A DNA stretch of 64,000 nt from Pseudomonas sp. B21-015 (GCF_024749285.1 NZ_CP087196.1:1302001-1366000), one strand, 5' to 3'. Counted from the stretch's first letter, positions 8,310 through 18,320 are shown. Made by a program: numbers and translations. Notes: generated from the letters alone by a model not told the origin.

Positions 8310-9461
8310 TTAACGGCCGCCCATGATCGCGATGTAATCCTGGGTCCAGCGGCTATAAGGCACAAACTTGCCACCTTCAGCCTGTGGGGTTTTCCAGAAA
8401 GCGATCTTGTCGAACTGGTCGAAACCATTGGTCTTGCAACCTTCGGCACCCAGCAGTTCGCTTGCCTTACACGCCGCCGGGACCGCCGGCAGCGAACCGA
8501 ACCAGGCGGACACATCGCCCTGGACCTTCGGCGTGAGCGACCAGTCCATCCACTTGTAAGCGCAGTTCGGGTGTTTGGCTTCGGCATGCAACATGGTGGT
8601 GTCGGCCCACCCGGTTGCGCCTTCTTTGGGGATGGTCGAGGCGATCGGCTGTTTCTCGTTCATCAGGCCGTTGACCTGATACGGCCAGGAGCTGGAAGCC
8701 ACCACGCCTTCGTTCTTGAAATCGCTCATCTGCACGGTGGTGTCGTGCCAGTAGCGGTGGATCAGCTTTTGTTGACTGCGCAGCAGATCGAGCACGGCCT
8801 TGTACTGTTTTTCGTCGAGCAGGTAAGGGTCCTTGATGCCCAGTTCCGGCTTGACGGTTTTCAGGTACAGCGCCGCGTCCGCGATGTAGATCGGGCCGTC
8901 ATACGCCTGCACGCGGCCCTTGTTGGATTTGCCGTCGGGCAGCTTCTGCTCTTCGAGTATCACGCCCCAGCTGGTCGGCGGCTGTTTGAACACGTTGGTG
9001 TTGTACATGAGCACATTCGGGCCCCATTGGTACGGGGTGCCGTAGGTCTGCTTGTCGACCACGTACCACGGTGCATCCTTCAGGCGCGGATCGAGATTCT
9101 TCCAGTTGGGGATCAGTGCGGTGTTGATCGGCTGGACACGCTTGCCGGCGATCAGGCGCAAGGAGGCATCGCCAGACGCGGTCACCAGGTCGTAACCGCC
9201 CTTGGCCATCAGGCTGACCATTTCATCGGATGTGCCGGCGGTCTTGACGTTGACCTTGCAACCGGTTTCCTTCTCGAAAGCGCTGACCCAGTCGTAGGCC
9301 TTGTCGGTTTCGCCCCGTTCGATATAGCCGGGCCAGGCGACGATATCCAGCTGACCTTCGCCGGCACCGACGGCTTTCAGCGGTTCGGCGGCCTGCAGGC
9401 TGGCGCTGGCCAGCAATGCTGTGGTGATTGCACTGAGCAGTGCGGTCTTGTGCACGAACAT
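8310..9461 (-). CDS. ydcS: Periplasmic substrate-binding protein, YdcS-like, 383 aa
   Basis: First gene of the importer operon. It has a clear Sec signal peptide (MFVHKTALLSAITTALLASA, cleavage near residue 25) and the PotD-like type 2 binding fold: LDIVAWPGYIERG, YDLVTASGDASLRLI, PYQWGPNVLMYN and SSWPYQVNGLMN. Compounds of the spermidine/putrescine group are the usual ligands. I chose the ATG at 9461 because of GAGGGAAA upstream and the signal peptide; the frame runs open to 9620 without other support. It is encoded divergently from wspA. The precise ligand cannot be read from sequence. Confidence 0.9.
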   Translation of the reverse strand: MFVHKTALLSAITTALLASASLQAAEPLKAVGAGEGQLDIVAWPGYIERGETDKAYDWVSAFEKETGCKVNVKTAGTSDEMVSLMAKGGYDLVTASGDASLRLIAGKRVQPINTALIPNWKNLDPRLKDAPWYVVDKQTYGTPYQWGPNVLMYNTNVFKQPPTSWGVILEEQKLPDGKSNKGRVQAYDGPIYIADAALYLKTVKPELGIKDPYLLDEKQYKAVLDLLRSQQKLIHRYWHDTTVQMSDFKNEGVVASSSWPYQVNGLMNEKQPIASTIPKEGATGWADTTMLHAEAKHPNCAYKWMDWSLTPKVQGDVSAWFGSLPAVPAACKASELLGAEGCKTNGFDQFDKIAFWKTPQAEGGKFVPYSRWTQDYIAIMGGR

Positions 9462-9856
9462 GGGGTTTCCCTCTTCTTTAATTAGGATCGGGACAGCGTT
9501 GAACGGGGTGATGCGCCGTGAGTGGCTTGTTATTAGCTTAGTGCGCTTTGTGAGAGGCTGACTGAGGCCGGGCTGTCTTGTGGATTTATCCAGCCTAGTG
9601 CGCGGTCTCACGGTCGACAAATCTCTAAGGCTGGATTTGATGAAATAGATTGAGAGGGTGCGTTCCCGCCCGTTTGCCTAAAAGTGAGCAACATCTGGAA
9701 GCGCTCTCATCGAGAGGCGCCCAGAACAAAGCATCCGGCGACCTCGGCAGCCCGCTCCCACAGTAGATCTGCAGTGAACACACAGTCTGTGCATCACAGC
9801 TCCCACAGGCCCTCGGCTATACTCCCCCGAAATTTGATCCGCACCGAGGACTGACT
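9462..9856. other. Divergent promoter region of ydcS and wspA
   Basis: A 395-base spacer that must hold both operon promoters. I see two lone degenerate REP halves (CCGCTCCCACAG near 9751 and GCTCCCACAGG near 9800) and no gene. No promoter matched well enough to call. Confidence 0.5.
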
Positions 9857-11479
9857 GTGAAGAACTGGACGTTGCGCCAACGCATTTTGGTGAGCTTTGC
9901 GGTGATTATCGCGATCATGCTGTTGATGGTCGTGGTGTCTTTTTCTCGGCTGATCAAGATCGACGCCAACACAGAAAAGGTCCAAACCGACGCGGTTCCG
10001 GGCGTTTATTACAGCTCCATGATCCGCGGTGGCTGGGTCGACAGTTACGTCGTGACCCAGCAGCTCGTCGGCCTCTCCCAGCATCGGGAAATGACCGCCG
10101 AGGACCAGGCGAAGTACGCAGGTTTCGAACAGCATCTGCGTGAGGAAATTCAGAATTATCAGAAGCTCATCACCGATCCTGCCGACCAGGCTTCTTTCGA
10201 CGAGTTCGAGGCTAATCATCAAACCTTCAACCAGGTATTGGCGAAAGTCCTGGGCCTCTATCAACGCAAAGACTACGAAGGGGCGCGGGTGTTGCTCGAT
10301 CAAGAGCTGACGCCGGCGTGGCTCGACGGCCGCAAGCATTTGAACAACATCATCGAACAAAATCGTGAGCAGGCTGAGCAAGCGGCTCAGACCATCAGCG
10401 ATGCGGTGACCGCCGCCAAGATCAGCATGGGCCTGTCGTTGCTGGTCGCGATGTTTGTCGCCGGGTTGTGCGGCTGGCTGTTGATGCGCGCGATCATGGC
10501 GCCAATGAGCCGGATCGTGAGCGTTCTGGAAGTCATGCGCAGCGGCGACTTGAGCGGGCGATTGGATCTGGCGCGCAAAGACGAGTTCGGCGCGGTGCAA
10601 ACCGGTTTCAACGACATGATGACCGAACTCACCTCGCTGGTGTCCCAGGCCCAACGCTCCTCGGTGCAGGTCACCACGTCGGTCACGGAAATCGCCGCGA
10701 CCTCCAAGCAGCAACAGGCCACCGCGACCGAAACCGCGGCCACCACCACCGAAATCGGTGCGACCTCCCGTGAAATTGCCGCCACCTCGCGGGACCTGGT
10801 GCGGACCATGACCGAAGTCTCCACCGCCGCCGATCAGGCGTCGGTGCTGGCCGGCTCCGGCCAACAGGGCCTGGCGCGCATGGAAGACACCATGCACTCG
10901 GTGATGGGCGCAGCGGATCTGGTCAACGCCAAACTGGCGATCCTCAACGAGAAGGCCGGCAACATCAATCAGGTAGTGGTGACCATCGTCAAAGTCGCCG
11001 ACCAGACCAACCTGTTGTCCCTGAACGCGGCGATCGAAGCCGAGAAGGCCGGCGAATATGGTCGCGGGTTTGCCGTGGTCGCCACCGAAGTGCGGCGTCT
11101 GGCGGACCAGACCGCGGTGGCCACCTATGACATCGAGCAGATGGTGCGTGAGATCCAGTCGGCGGTGTCGGCCGGGGTCATGGGCATGGACAAGTTCTCC
11201 GAGGAAGTGCGCCGTGGCATGTCCGAGGTGCAGCAGGTCGGTGAGCAGCTGTCGCAGATCATTCATCAGGTGCAGGCGCTCGCACCAAGGGTGTTGATGG
11301 TCAACGAAGGCATGCAGGCCCAGGCCACCGGTGCCGAGCAGATCAACCACGCGCTGGTGCAGTTGGGCGATGCCAGCAGCCAGACCGTCGAGTCTCTGCG
11401 TCAGGCCAGTTTCGCCATCGATGAACTGAGCCAGGTGGCCGTGGGGCTGCGTGGCGGCGTCTCGCGATTCAAAGTCTGA
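9857..11479 (+). CDS. wspA: Methyl-accepting surface sensor WspA, 540 aa
   Basis: The receptor of the Wsp pathway, which responds to surface contact and activates the kinase WspE. Transmembrane helices lie at about residues 11-31 and 189-211, enclosing a 155-residue periplasmic helical domain. A HAMP region follows (MAPMSRIVSVLEVMRSGDLSG), then the methyl-accepting coiled coil whose tip is NLLSLNAAIEAEKAGEYGRG. The start is GTG at 9857 with GAGGA upstream. Serine/threonine-alanine repeats (TTTEIGATSREIAATSRDL) are visible before the tip. The stop overlaps the wspB start by one base. The gene order wspABCDEFR confirms identity. Confidence 0.95.
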   Translation: MKNWTLRQRILVSFAVIIAIMLLMVVVSFSRLIKIDANTEKVQTDAVPGVYYSSMIRGGWVDSYVVTQQLVGLSQHREMTAEDQAKYAGFEQHLREEIQNYQKLITDPADQASFDEFEANHQTFNQVLAKVLGLYQRKDYEGARVLLDQELTPAWLDGRKHLNNIIEQNREQAEQAAQTISDAVTAAKISMGLSLLVAMFVAGLCGWLLMRAIMAPMSRIVSVLEVMRSGDLSGRLDLARKDEFGAVQTGFNDMMTELTSLVSQAQRSSVQVTTSVTEIAATSKQQQATATETAATTTEIGATSREIAATSRDLVRTMTEVSTAADQASVLAGSGQQGLARMEDTMHSVMGAADLVNAKLAILNEKAGNINQVVVTIVKVADQTNLLSLNAAIEAEKAGEYGRGFAVVATEVRRLADQTAVATYDIEQMVREIQSAVSAGVMGMDKFSEEVRRGMSEVQQVGEQLSQIIHQVQALAPRVLMVNEGMQAQATGAEQINHALVQLGDASSQTVESLRQASFAIDELSQVAVGLRGGVSRFKV

Positions 11480-12015
11480 TGAGCGAGCTCGCGGTCAAAC
11501 GCGGCGCGGCGATGCCGGCGAAGCAGTCGTTGTTTTTGGTGTTCCACATCGGCGACGAGCGTTACGCCTTGCAGGCCATCGAGGTGGCCGAAGTGTTGCC
11601 ACAGCTGCCGTTGAAACCCATTCCCCGGGCGCCGGACTGGGTGGCGGGGGTGTTCGCCTATCGCGGCGCGGTGGTGCCGGTGATCGACCTCAGCGCCCTG
11701 ACGTTCGGCCAAGCGGCCCAGGTCCGCACCAGCACGCGGCTGGTGCTGGTGCACTATCGGCCGGATGAGGCGACGCCTGCGCAGTTGCTCGGGCTGATTC
11801 TGGAACAGGCCACCGACACGTTGCGTTGCAACCCGGCGGACTTTCAGCCTTATGGCCTGGACAATCGCCAGGCGCCGTACCTGGGCCCGGTGCGTGAAGA
11901 TGCCCAGGGTTTGCTGCAATGGGTACGGGTTGCCGATTTGCTGGACGAACAGGTTCGAGCCTTATTGTTTCCCTCGCCGCCGCTGGATCTGGCGCAGTTT
12001 GAGGAGCAGGGATGA
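11479..12015 (+). CDS. wspB: CheW-like coupling protein WspB, 178 aa
   Basis: A coupling protein that links the receptor WspA to the kinase WspE. The CheW fold is visible: FLVFHIGDERYALQAIEVAEV, then VAGVFAYRGAVVPVIDLSAL and a later GLILEQATD strand. It has a single CheW domain with no added output region. Its ATG overlaps the wspA stop by one base and its stop overlaps wspC by four bases, so it is made within a tightly coupled operon. WspD is the second CheW protein of the system. Confidence 0.93.
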   Translation: MSELAVKRGAAMPAKQSLFLVFHIGDERYALQAIEVAEVLPQLPLKPIPRAPDWVAGVFAYRGAVVPVIDLSALTFGQAAQVRTSTRLVLVHYRPDEATPAQLLGLILEQATDTLRCNPADFQPYGLDNRQAPYLGPVREDAQGLLQWVRVADLLDEQVRALLFPSPPLDLAQFEEQG

Positions 12016-13292
12016 GCAGCGATCAAAGGTTTTTTGATTTCCTCAAAGAGCGTATTGGCCTCGATGTGGGCTCGGTCGGCCCGGCGATCATCGAACGCGC
12101 GGTGCGCCAGCGCTGCACGGCGGCTCGGGCGCTGACGGCCGATGAGTACTGGCACACCTTGCTGGGCTCGTGGGACGAACAACAGGCGCTGATCGAAGCG
12201 GTGATCGTTCCCGAGACCTGGTTTTTCCGTTACCCGGAATCCTTCGCCACGCTGGCGAAGCTGGCGGCCAAGCGGCTGACGGCGATCAATAACATGCGCG
12301 CCTTGCGGATACTCAGCCTGCCGTGCTCCACCGGCGAAGAGCCGTACTCGATCGCCATGGCATTGCTCGATGCCGGCCTGGCACCGCACCAGTTCAAGGT
12401 TGACGGCATGGATGTCAGCCCGCTGTCGGTGGAAAAGGCCAGGCTCGCGCTGTACGGCAAGAATTCGTTTCGGGGCCAGGACATCGAGTTTCGCGAGCGC
12501 CATTTCACGGCTGAAAACGACAACTATCGCCTCAGCGGGCGCGTGCTTGAACAGGTGCGTTTGCAGGTCGGCAATCTGCTCGATCCGACGTTGCTGGCCA
12601 ATGAGCCGCCCTATGACTTCGTGTTCTGTCGCAATTTGCTGATCTATTTCGATCAGCCGACCCAGCAGCAGGTATTCGAAGTGCTCAAACGCCTGACCCA
12701 CGTCGATGGCGTGCTGTTTATCGGCCCGGCGGAGGGCAGTCTGCTGGGCCGTTTCGGCATGCGCTCGATCGGTATCCCGCAGTCGTTTGCCTTCAGTCGT
12801 CAAAGTACGCCCGAACCACTTGCGACCTTCGAGCCGATGCCGCTGCCGGTGCAACAACCGGTGCGCAGCGTGACACCGCCGCCGGTGCGCAGTCGGCCTT
12901 TCGCGACGGTCGTACCGATGCCTCAAGCTCCCAATGCCAGCCCTTCGAAAGCTATCCCTTCGGACTCTGCCACGCTGCTGGCGAACATCGCCGCGCTGGC
13001 CAACGAAGGCAAAAGCGCCGAGGCCCGTGCCGCGTGCGAAAGCTATTTACGCAGTCACGAGCCGGTGGCCCAGGTGTTCTATTGGCTGGGGCTGCTCAGC
13101 GATGTTGCGGGCAGCGCCCTGGAGGCCCAGGGGTTTTATCGCAAGGCGTTGTACCTCGAGCCGCAACACCCCGATGCGTTGATGCACCTGGCCACCTTGC
13201 TGCAGTCCCAGGGCGACACGGCCGGTGCCAGACGATTGCAGGCCCGCGCTGCCCGCAGCGAGCGCGCCGCTGACAGTGAGCGTAAACGATGA
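12012..13292 (+). CDS. wspC: CheR-type methyltransferase WspC with TPR tail, 426 aa
   Basis: It methylates glutamates on WspA using S-adenosylmethionine, tuning receptor activity. The catalytic domain spans about residues 1-270, with the SAM loop SLPCSTGEEPYSIAMALLD and the later FCRNLLIYFD segment of CheR. A proline-rich linker (about 275-310) leads to tetratricopeptide-like helices (VFYWLGLLSDVAGSALEAQG, ALYLEPQHPDALMHLATLL). The four-base overlaps with wspB and wspD indicate translational coupling. It is opposed by the methylesterase WspF. Confidence 0.94.
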   Translation: MSSDQRFFDFLKERIGLDVGSVGPAIIERAVRQRCTAARALTADEYWHTLLGSWDEQQALIEAVIVPETWFFRYPESFATLAKLAAKRLTAINNMRALRILSLPCSTGEEPYSIAMALLDAGLAPHQFKVDGMDVSPLSVEKARLALYGKNSFRGQDIEFRERHFTAENDNYRLSGRVLEQVRLQVGNLLDPTLLANEPPYDFVFCRNLLIYFDQPTQQQVFEVLKRLTHVDGVLFIGPAEGSLLGRFGMRSIGIPQSFAFSRQSTPEPLATFEPMPLPVQQPVRSVTPPPVRSRPFATVVPMPQAPNASPSKAIPSDSATLLANIAALANEGKSAEARAACESYLRSHEPVAQVFYWLGLLSDVAGSALEAQGFYRKALYLEPQHPDALMHLATLLQSQGDTAGARRLQARAARSERAADSERKR

Positions 13293-13972
13293 ACGTCTCC
13301 GACATTTTGAGCGTCACCCATGAAGATGCCCAAGCCATCGACGACTGCTGGAACCGCATCGGTATCCATGGCGACAGGACCTGCCCGCTGCTGAGCGAGC
13401 ACATTCATTGCCGTAACTGCGCAGTGTATTCAGCTGCCGCCACACGCTTGCTCGACCGCTACGCCTTGCAGCAGGACGACCGTGGGCAAGTCTCGACGGT
13501 GGTCGAGAACGATGTGAAAACCCGCTCGCTGCTGATGTTTCGTCTCGGCGAAGAATGGTTGGGCCTGGCCACCCGCAGCCTGGTCGAAGTGGCGCCGCTG
13601 CAGGCGATTCACTCCTTGCCGCATCAGCGCTCCCGGGCGTTGCTCGGCGTGGCGAATGTGCGCGGTTCCTTGGTGGCGTGCCTGTCGCTGGTGGAGCTGC
13701 TGGGGCTCGACGGCACCAGTGGTGTGGTGTCCGGCGCGCGGGTGATGCCACGGATGCTGATCATCGCCGCCCATGGCGGGCCGGTGGTGGTGCCGGTGGA
13801 CGAAGTGGACGGGATTCATGCCATCGACGAGCGCATTCTCGATGCCGCGTCTCAGTCCGGTACTCAGTCCAGCGCCAAATACACCCGTGGCGTCTTGCAA
13901 TTCAAAGGTCGCAGCCTGCGTTGGCTGGATGAAGAACAGCTGCTGTCCGCCGTGACCCGGAGCCTCACATGA
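13289..13972 (+). CDS. wspD: CheW-like coupling protein WspD with N-terminal cysteine motif, 227 aa
   Basis: The second coupling protein of the Wsp array. The CheW domain occupies about residues 70-227 (SLLMFRLGEEWLGLATRSLVEV, LLGVANVRGSLVACLSLVELLG, VVPVDEVDGIHAID). Ahead of it is an extension of about 70 residues with four cysteines in the pattern C-x11-C-x8-C-x2-C, ending HCRNCAVYSAAA. This spacing could bind zinc or an iron-sulfur cluster; WspB lacks it. The gene overlaps wspC and wspE by four bases each. Confidence 0.93.
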   Translation: MNVSDILSVTHEDAQAIDDCWNRIGIHGDRTCPLLSEHIHCRNCAVYSAAATRLLDRYALQQDDRGQVSTVVENDVKTRSLLMFRLGEEWLGLATRSLVEVAPLQAIHSLPHQRSRALLGVANVRGSLVACLSLVELLGLDGTSGVVSGARVMPRMLIIAAHGGPVVVPVDEVDGIHAIDERILDAASQSGTQSSAKYTRGVLQFKGRSLRWLDEEQLLSAVTRSLT

Positions 13973-16263
13973 CCCCCGAGCAAATGCGTGACGCCTCTTT
14001 GCTGGAACTGTTCAGCCTGGAAGCCGAGGCCCAGACCCTGGTGCTGAGCGCAGGTCTTTTGGCGCTTGAACGCGATCCGACCCAGGCCGATTATCTTGAA
14101 TCGTGCATGCGCGCGGCCCATTCGCTCAAGGGCGCGGCGCGGATTGTCGGCGTCGATGCCGGGGTCAGCGTTGCCCATGTGATGGAAGATTACCTGGTCA
14201 GCGCCCAGGAAGGACGCCTGTACCTGCGGCCCGAACACATTGATGCGCTGTTACAAGGCACCGATCTGCTGACGCGGATTGCGACGCCGGGCAACGCTCC
14301 AGCGCCTGCGGATATCGAAGCTTACGTCGTCTTGATGGGACGGCTGCTTGAACACATGGCGGCTGTCCCCATCGCGCCGCCGATGGCAGAACCTCAGCTC
14401 GAACCGCCGACACCCAGGGTCGAGCCGCCCGTTCCTGCCGCCCAAGCACCCGTCGAAGCACCCCCGGCAGCGCCCGCCGAGCCTGCGCCCCAGACTAGAC
14501 GCACCACTGACAGTGGCGAACGCGTATTGCGCGTCACCGCCGAGCGCTTGAACAGCCTGCTCGACCTGTCGAGTAAGTCCCTGGTGGAAACCCAGCGGCT
14601 CAAGCCGCACCTGGCCACCATGCAGCGCCTTAAACGCATGCAGAGCAATGGCCTGCGGGCGCTGGAAAGCCTCAACGTCCATCTCAAGGACCATGCCTTG
14701 AGCCTCGAAGCTCAGGAAGCCTTGGGCGATGCCCGTCGATTGCTGGCTGAATCCCAGCAATTGCTGGTGGAAAAAAACGCTGAGCTGGACGAGTTCGCCT
14801 GGCACGCCAGCCAGCGCGCACAGGTGTTGTATGACACCGCGCTGGCCTGTCGCATGCGGCCGTTCGCCGACGTGCTGAGCGGGCAAGTGCGCATGGTCCG
14901 CGATCTCGGCCGCAACCTTGGCAAACAGGTGCGGCTGGAGATCGAGGGCGAAAAGACTCAAGTCGACCGCGACGTACTGGAAAAACTCGAAGCGCCGCTG
15001 ACGCACCTGCTGCGCAATGCGGTGGATCATGGCATCGAAACCCCGGAACAACGGCTCTTGGCGGGCAAGCCGGAAGAGGGCCTGATCCGTTTGCGAGTGT
15101 CGCATCAGGCCGGTCTGCTGGTGCTGGAACTGAGCGATGACGGCAATGGCGTCGACCTGGAAAAGGTCCGCCGCACTATTGTCGAGCGGCAGTTATCCCC
15201 AGCCGAGACGGCCGCCCAACTGAGCGAAGAAGAACTGCTGACGTTCCTGTTTCTGCCGGGGTTCAGCCTGCGCGATGCGGTCACCGAAGTGTCCGGGCGC
15301 GGCGTCGGGCTCGATGCGGTTCAGCACATGGTCCGTCAGTTGCGCGGCGCCGTGGTGCTGGCGCAAACGGCGGGGGCGGGCAGTCGCTTTCATCTGGAAG
15401 TGCCGCTGACGCTGTCGGTGGTGCGCAGTCTGGTGGTGGAAGTCGGTGACGAGGCGTATGCCTTCCCGCTGGCGCATATCGAGCGCATGTGCGACCTGGA
15501 GCCGGAAGACATCGTGCAGGTCGAAGGCCGGCAGCACTTCTGGTACGAAGGCCGGCATGTCGGGTTGGTCGCCGCCAGTCAGCTGTTGCAGCGCCCGGCG
15601 AGCCAGAACAGCGCGCAGACCCTAAAAGTGGTGGTCATCCGCGAGCGCGAGGCGATCTATGGGGTGGCGGTCGAGCGGTTTATTGGCGAGCGAACGCTGG
15701 TGGTGCTGCCGCTGGACGAGCGCCTGGGCAAGGTGCAGGACATTTCCGCCGGGGCCTTGCTCGACGATGGCTCGGTGGTGCTGATCGTCGACGTCGAAGA
15801 CATGCTGCGCTCGGTGGACAAACTGCTCAATACCGGGCGTCTGGAGCGCATTGCCCGGCACCCCGATCAGGCCGTCGAAGCGGCGCGTAAACGGATTCTG
15901 GTGGTAGACGATTCGCTGACCGTTCGTGAGTTGCAGCGTAAATTGCTGCTCAATCGCGGCTACGACGTCGCTGTGGCGGTGGACGGTATGGATGGCTGGA
16001 ATGCCTTGCGTTCGGAGGATTTCGATCTGCTGATCACCGACATCGACATGCCGCGCATGGACGGCATCGAGCTGGTGTCTTTATTGCGCCGTGACAATCG
16101 CCTGCAATCGCTGCCGGTAATGGTGGTGTCCTACAAGGACCGCGAAGAAGACCGTCGCCGTGGACTGGACGCCGGCGCCGACTATTATCTAGCCAAGGCC
16201 AGTTTTCATGATGACGCGTTGCTGGATGCCGTGGTTGAGCTCATTGGAGGGGCGCGGGCATGA
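13969..16263 (+). CDS. wspE: Hybrid CheA-type histidine kinase WspE, 764 aa
   Basis: The kinase that phosphorylates WspR and WspF. Its order is: an N-terminal Hpt domain with phosphorylatable His51 in RAAHSLKGAARI; a proline/alanine linker (about 130-175); dimerisation and HATPase domains with LLRNAVDHGIE, ELSDDGNGVD and EVSGRGVGLD; a CheW-like regulatory domain; and a C-terminal receiver (KRILVVDDSLTVRE, aspartate in LLITDIDMPRMDG, lysine in VVSYKDRE). This is the CheA-REC hybrid layout of WspE. It is coupled to wspD and wspF by four-base overlaps. Confidence 0.96.
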   Translation: MTPEQMRDASLLELFSLEAEAQTLVLSAGLLALERDPTQADYLESCMRAAHSLKGAARIVGVDAGVSVAHVMEDYLVSAQEGRLYLRPEHIDALLQGTDLLTRIATPGNAPAPADIEAYVVLMGRLLEHMAAVPIAPPMAEPQLEPPTPRVEPPVPAAQAPVEAPPAAPAEPAPQTRRTTDSGERVLRVTAERLNSLLDLSSKSLVETQRLKPHLATMQRLKRMQSNGLRALESLNVHLKDHALSLEAQEALGDARRLLAESQQLLVEKNAELDEFAWHASQRAQVLYDTALACRMRPFADVLSGQVRMVRDLGRNLGKQVRLEIEGEKTQVDRDVLEKLEAPLTHLLRNAVDHGIETPEQRLLAGKPEEGLIRLRVSHQAGLLVLELSDDGNGVDLEKVRRTIVERQLSPAETAAQLSEEELLTFLFLPGFSLRDAVTEVSGRGVGLDAVQHMVRQLRGAVVLAQTAGAGSRFHLEVPLTLSVVRSLVVEVGDEAYAFPLAHIERMCDLEPEDIVQVEGRQHFWYEGRHVGLVAASQLLQRPASQNSAQTLKVVVIREREAIYGVAVERFIGERTLVVLPLDERLGKVQDISAGALLDDGSVVLIVDVEDMLRSVDKLLNTGRLERIARHPDQAVEAARKRILVVDDSLTVRELQRKLLLNRGYDVAVAVDGMDGWNALRSEDFDLLITDIDMPRMDGIELVSLLRRDNRLQSLPVMVVSYKDREEDRRRGLDAGADYYLAKASFHDDALLDAVVELIGGARA

Positions 16264-17270
16264 AAATCGCTATCGTCAATGACATGCCCATGGCGGTAGA
16301 GGCCTTGCGCCGCGCGCTGGCGTTCGAGCCGGCGCACGAGGTGGTCTGGGTCGCCGGCAACGGCGCCGAGGCAGTGCAACGTTGCGCCGAATACACCCCG
16401 GATCTGATCCTGATGGATTTGATCATGCCATTGATGGACGGCGTGGAAGCGACCCGGCGGATCATGGCCGAAACCCCGTGCGCGATTGTCATTGTCACCG
16501 TCGACCGCCAGCAAAACGTGCACCGGGTGTTCGAAGCCATGGGCTATGGCGCGCTGGATGTGGTGGATACCCCGGCGATCGGGGCCGGCAATGCTCAGGA
16601 AGCCGCCGCACCGCTGCTGCGCAAGATCATCAACATTGGCTGGCTGATCGGTGACCACAGCAATCGGGTGCGATCGGCACCGAGCCCGCACCGCAACTCG
16701 GCCTCGCGCCAGCGCCTGGTGGCCATCGGTTCATCCGCCGGCGGACCGGCGGCGCTGGAAGTGCTGCTCAAGGGCCTGCCCCGAGATTTTCCGGCGGCCA
16801 TTGTGCTGGTCCAGCATGTGGATCAGGTGTTCGCCGCCGGTATGGCCGAATGGCTTGCCAGCGCCAGCGGCCTGGACGTGCGCCTGGCCCAGGAAGGCGA
16901 GCCGCCGCAAAGCGGCACGGTCCTGCTGGCCGGTACCAATCACCATATTCGCCTGCTGAAAAACGGCACGTTGGCCTACACCGCCGAACCGGTCAACGAA
17001 ATCTATCGGCCTTCGATCGATGTGTTTTTCGAGAGTGTGGCCAGTTACTGGAGCGGTGACGCCGTGGGCGTTCTGCTGACCGGTATGGGGCGCGACGGCG
17101 CCCAGGGGCTTAAACTCATGCGCCAACAGGGCTACCTGACCATTGCTCAGGACCAGCAAAGCAGTGCGGTGTACGGCATGCCGAAGGCGGCCGCGGCCAT
17201 CGACGCGGCCGTGGAAGTTCGCCCACTGGACAAGATAGCGCCACGATTGCTGGAGATTTTCCAAAAATGA
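16260..17270 (+). CDS. wspF: CheB-type methylesterase WspF, 336 aa
   Basis: It removes methyl groups from WspA and so damps the pathway; loss of WspF is known to lock WspR on and give wrinkly colonies. The receiver domain has phosphoacceptor Asp53 in LILMDLIMPLMDG. The methylesterase domain has the serine loop AIGSSAGGPAALE (about 155-167), His186 in VLVQHVDQVF and Asp279 in LTGMGRDGAQG, a complete triad. The gene looks intact. Its stop is followed by a 48-base gap before wspR. Confidence 0.96.
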   Translation: MKIAIVNDMPMAVEALRRALAFEPAHEVVWVAGNGAEAVQRCAEYTPDLILMDLIMPLMDGVEATRRIMAETPCAIVIVTVDRQQNVHRVFEAMGYGALDVVDTPAIGAGNAQEAAAPLLRKIINIGWLIGDHSNRVRSAPSPHRNSASRQRLVAIGSSAGGPAALEVLLKGLPRDFPAAIVLVQHVDQVFAAGMAEWLASASGLDVRLAQEGEPPQSGTVLLAGTNHHIRLLKNGTLAYTAEPVNEIYRPSIDVFFESVASYWSGDAVGVLLTGMGRDGAQGLKLMRQQGYLTIAQDQQSSAVYGMPKAAAAIDAAVEVRPLDKIAPRLLEIFQK

Positions 17271-17318
17271 CTATCATTAGCAGCAATCGTGGCCCAGGCA
17301 GTACTCAGGTGACCGCAC

Positions 17319-18320
17319 ATGAATGATTTACAGCTCGACGATTTCAAAACCGACGAAAACGCCGCCATGGTGCTGTTGGTGGACGATCAGGCGATGATCG
17401 GCGAGGCGGTGCGGCGTGGTCTGTCGAACGAAGAAAACATCGACTTCCATTTCTGCGCCGACCCGCACCAGGCCATCGCCCAGGCGGTCCGCATCAAGCC
17501 GACGGTGATCCTTCAGGACCTGGTCATGCCCGGCCTCGACGGCCTGAGCCTGGTGCGCGAATACCGCAATCACCCGGCGACCAAGGACATTCCGATCATT
17601 GTCCTGTCGACCAAGGAAGACCCGCTGATCAAGAGCGCGGCGTTCGCCGCAGGCGCCAACGATTACCTGGTCAAACTGCCGGATAATATCGAACTGGTGG
17701 CGCGCATCCGTTATCACTCGCGCTCCTACATGACCCTGCTGCAACGTGACGCGGCGTACCGCGCGTTGCGGGTCAGCCAGCAGCAGTTGCTCGACACCAA
17801 CCTGGTGCTGCAACGCTTGATGAACTCCGACGGCCTGACCGGGCTGTCGAACCGCCGGCATTTCGATGAATACCTGGAGCTGGAGTGGCGGCGTTCGCTG
17901 CGTGATCAGACGCAATTGTCGTTGCTGATGATCGATGTCGATTACTTCAAGTCCTACAACGACAGTTTTGGCCACCTCGAAGGCGATGAAGCCCTGCGCA
18001 AAGTCGCCACGGCGATTCGCGATGCCAGCGCCAGGCCATCGGACCTGCCGGCCCGTTACGGCGGCGAAGAGTTCGTTCTGGTCCTGCCCAACACTTCGCC
18101 GGGCGGTGCGCGGCTGGTGGCGGAAAAACTGCGCCAGACCGTGGCCGGGTTGAAGATCCCGCACACTTTCCCGACCGAAGGTTCGAGCCTGACCATCAGC
18201 ATCGGCCTGTCGACCATGATCCCGCAGCCGGGCAGCGACTGCCGGCAATTGATCTCGGCGGCGGACAAGGGGCTGTACCTGGCGAAGAACAATGGGCGCA
18301 ATCAGGTGGGGATCGAATGA
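17319..18320 (+). CDS. wspR: Response-regulator diguanylate cyclase WspR, 333 aa
   Basis: The output of the Wsp pathway: when phosphorylated it makes cyclic di-GMP, promoting exopolysaccharide and biofilm. The receiver domain has Asp67 in [11 protein letters not shown]; a helical linker (about 140-170) leads to the GGDEF domain with active-site RYGGEEF (GGEEF at 248-252). The inhibitory I-site RPSD at 239-242 is intact, so product feedback is expected. The start is ATG at 17319; the 48-base gap from wspF gives room for separate control. A perfect hairpin overlaps its stop codon. Confidence 0.96.
   Translation: MNDLQLDDFKTDENAAMVLLVDDQAMIGEAVRRGLSNEENIDFHFCADPHQAIAQAVRIKPTVILQDLVMPGLDGLSLVREYRNHPATKDIPIIVLSTKEDPLIKSAAFAAGANDYLVKLPDNIELVARIRYHSRSYMTLLQRDAAYRALRVSQQQLLDTNLVLQRLMNSDGLTGLSNRRHFDEYLELEWRRSLRDQTQLSLLMIDVDYFKSYNDSFGHLEGDEALRKVATAIRDASARPSDLPARYGGEEFVLVLPNTSPGGARLVAEKLRQTVAGLKIPHTFPTEGSSLTISIGLSTMIPQPGSDCRQLISAADKGLYLAKNNGRNQVGIE

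Noticed and set aside
9794..11350. Minus-strand 518-codon frame over wspA
   Set aside because: His/Arg-rich mirror of the MCP coding sequence with no support.
17319..18320. GGEEF in place of GGDEF as a sign of an inactive cyclase
   Set aside because: GGEEF is an active variant and is the normal form in WspR.
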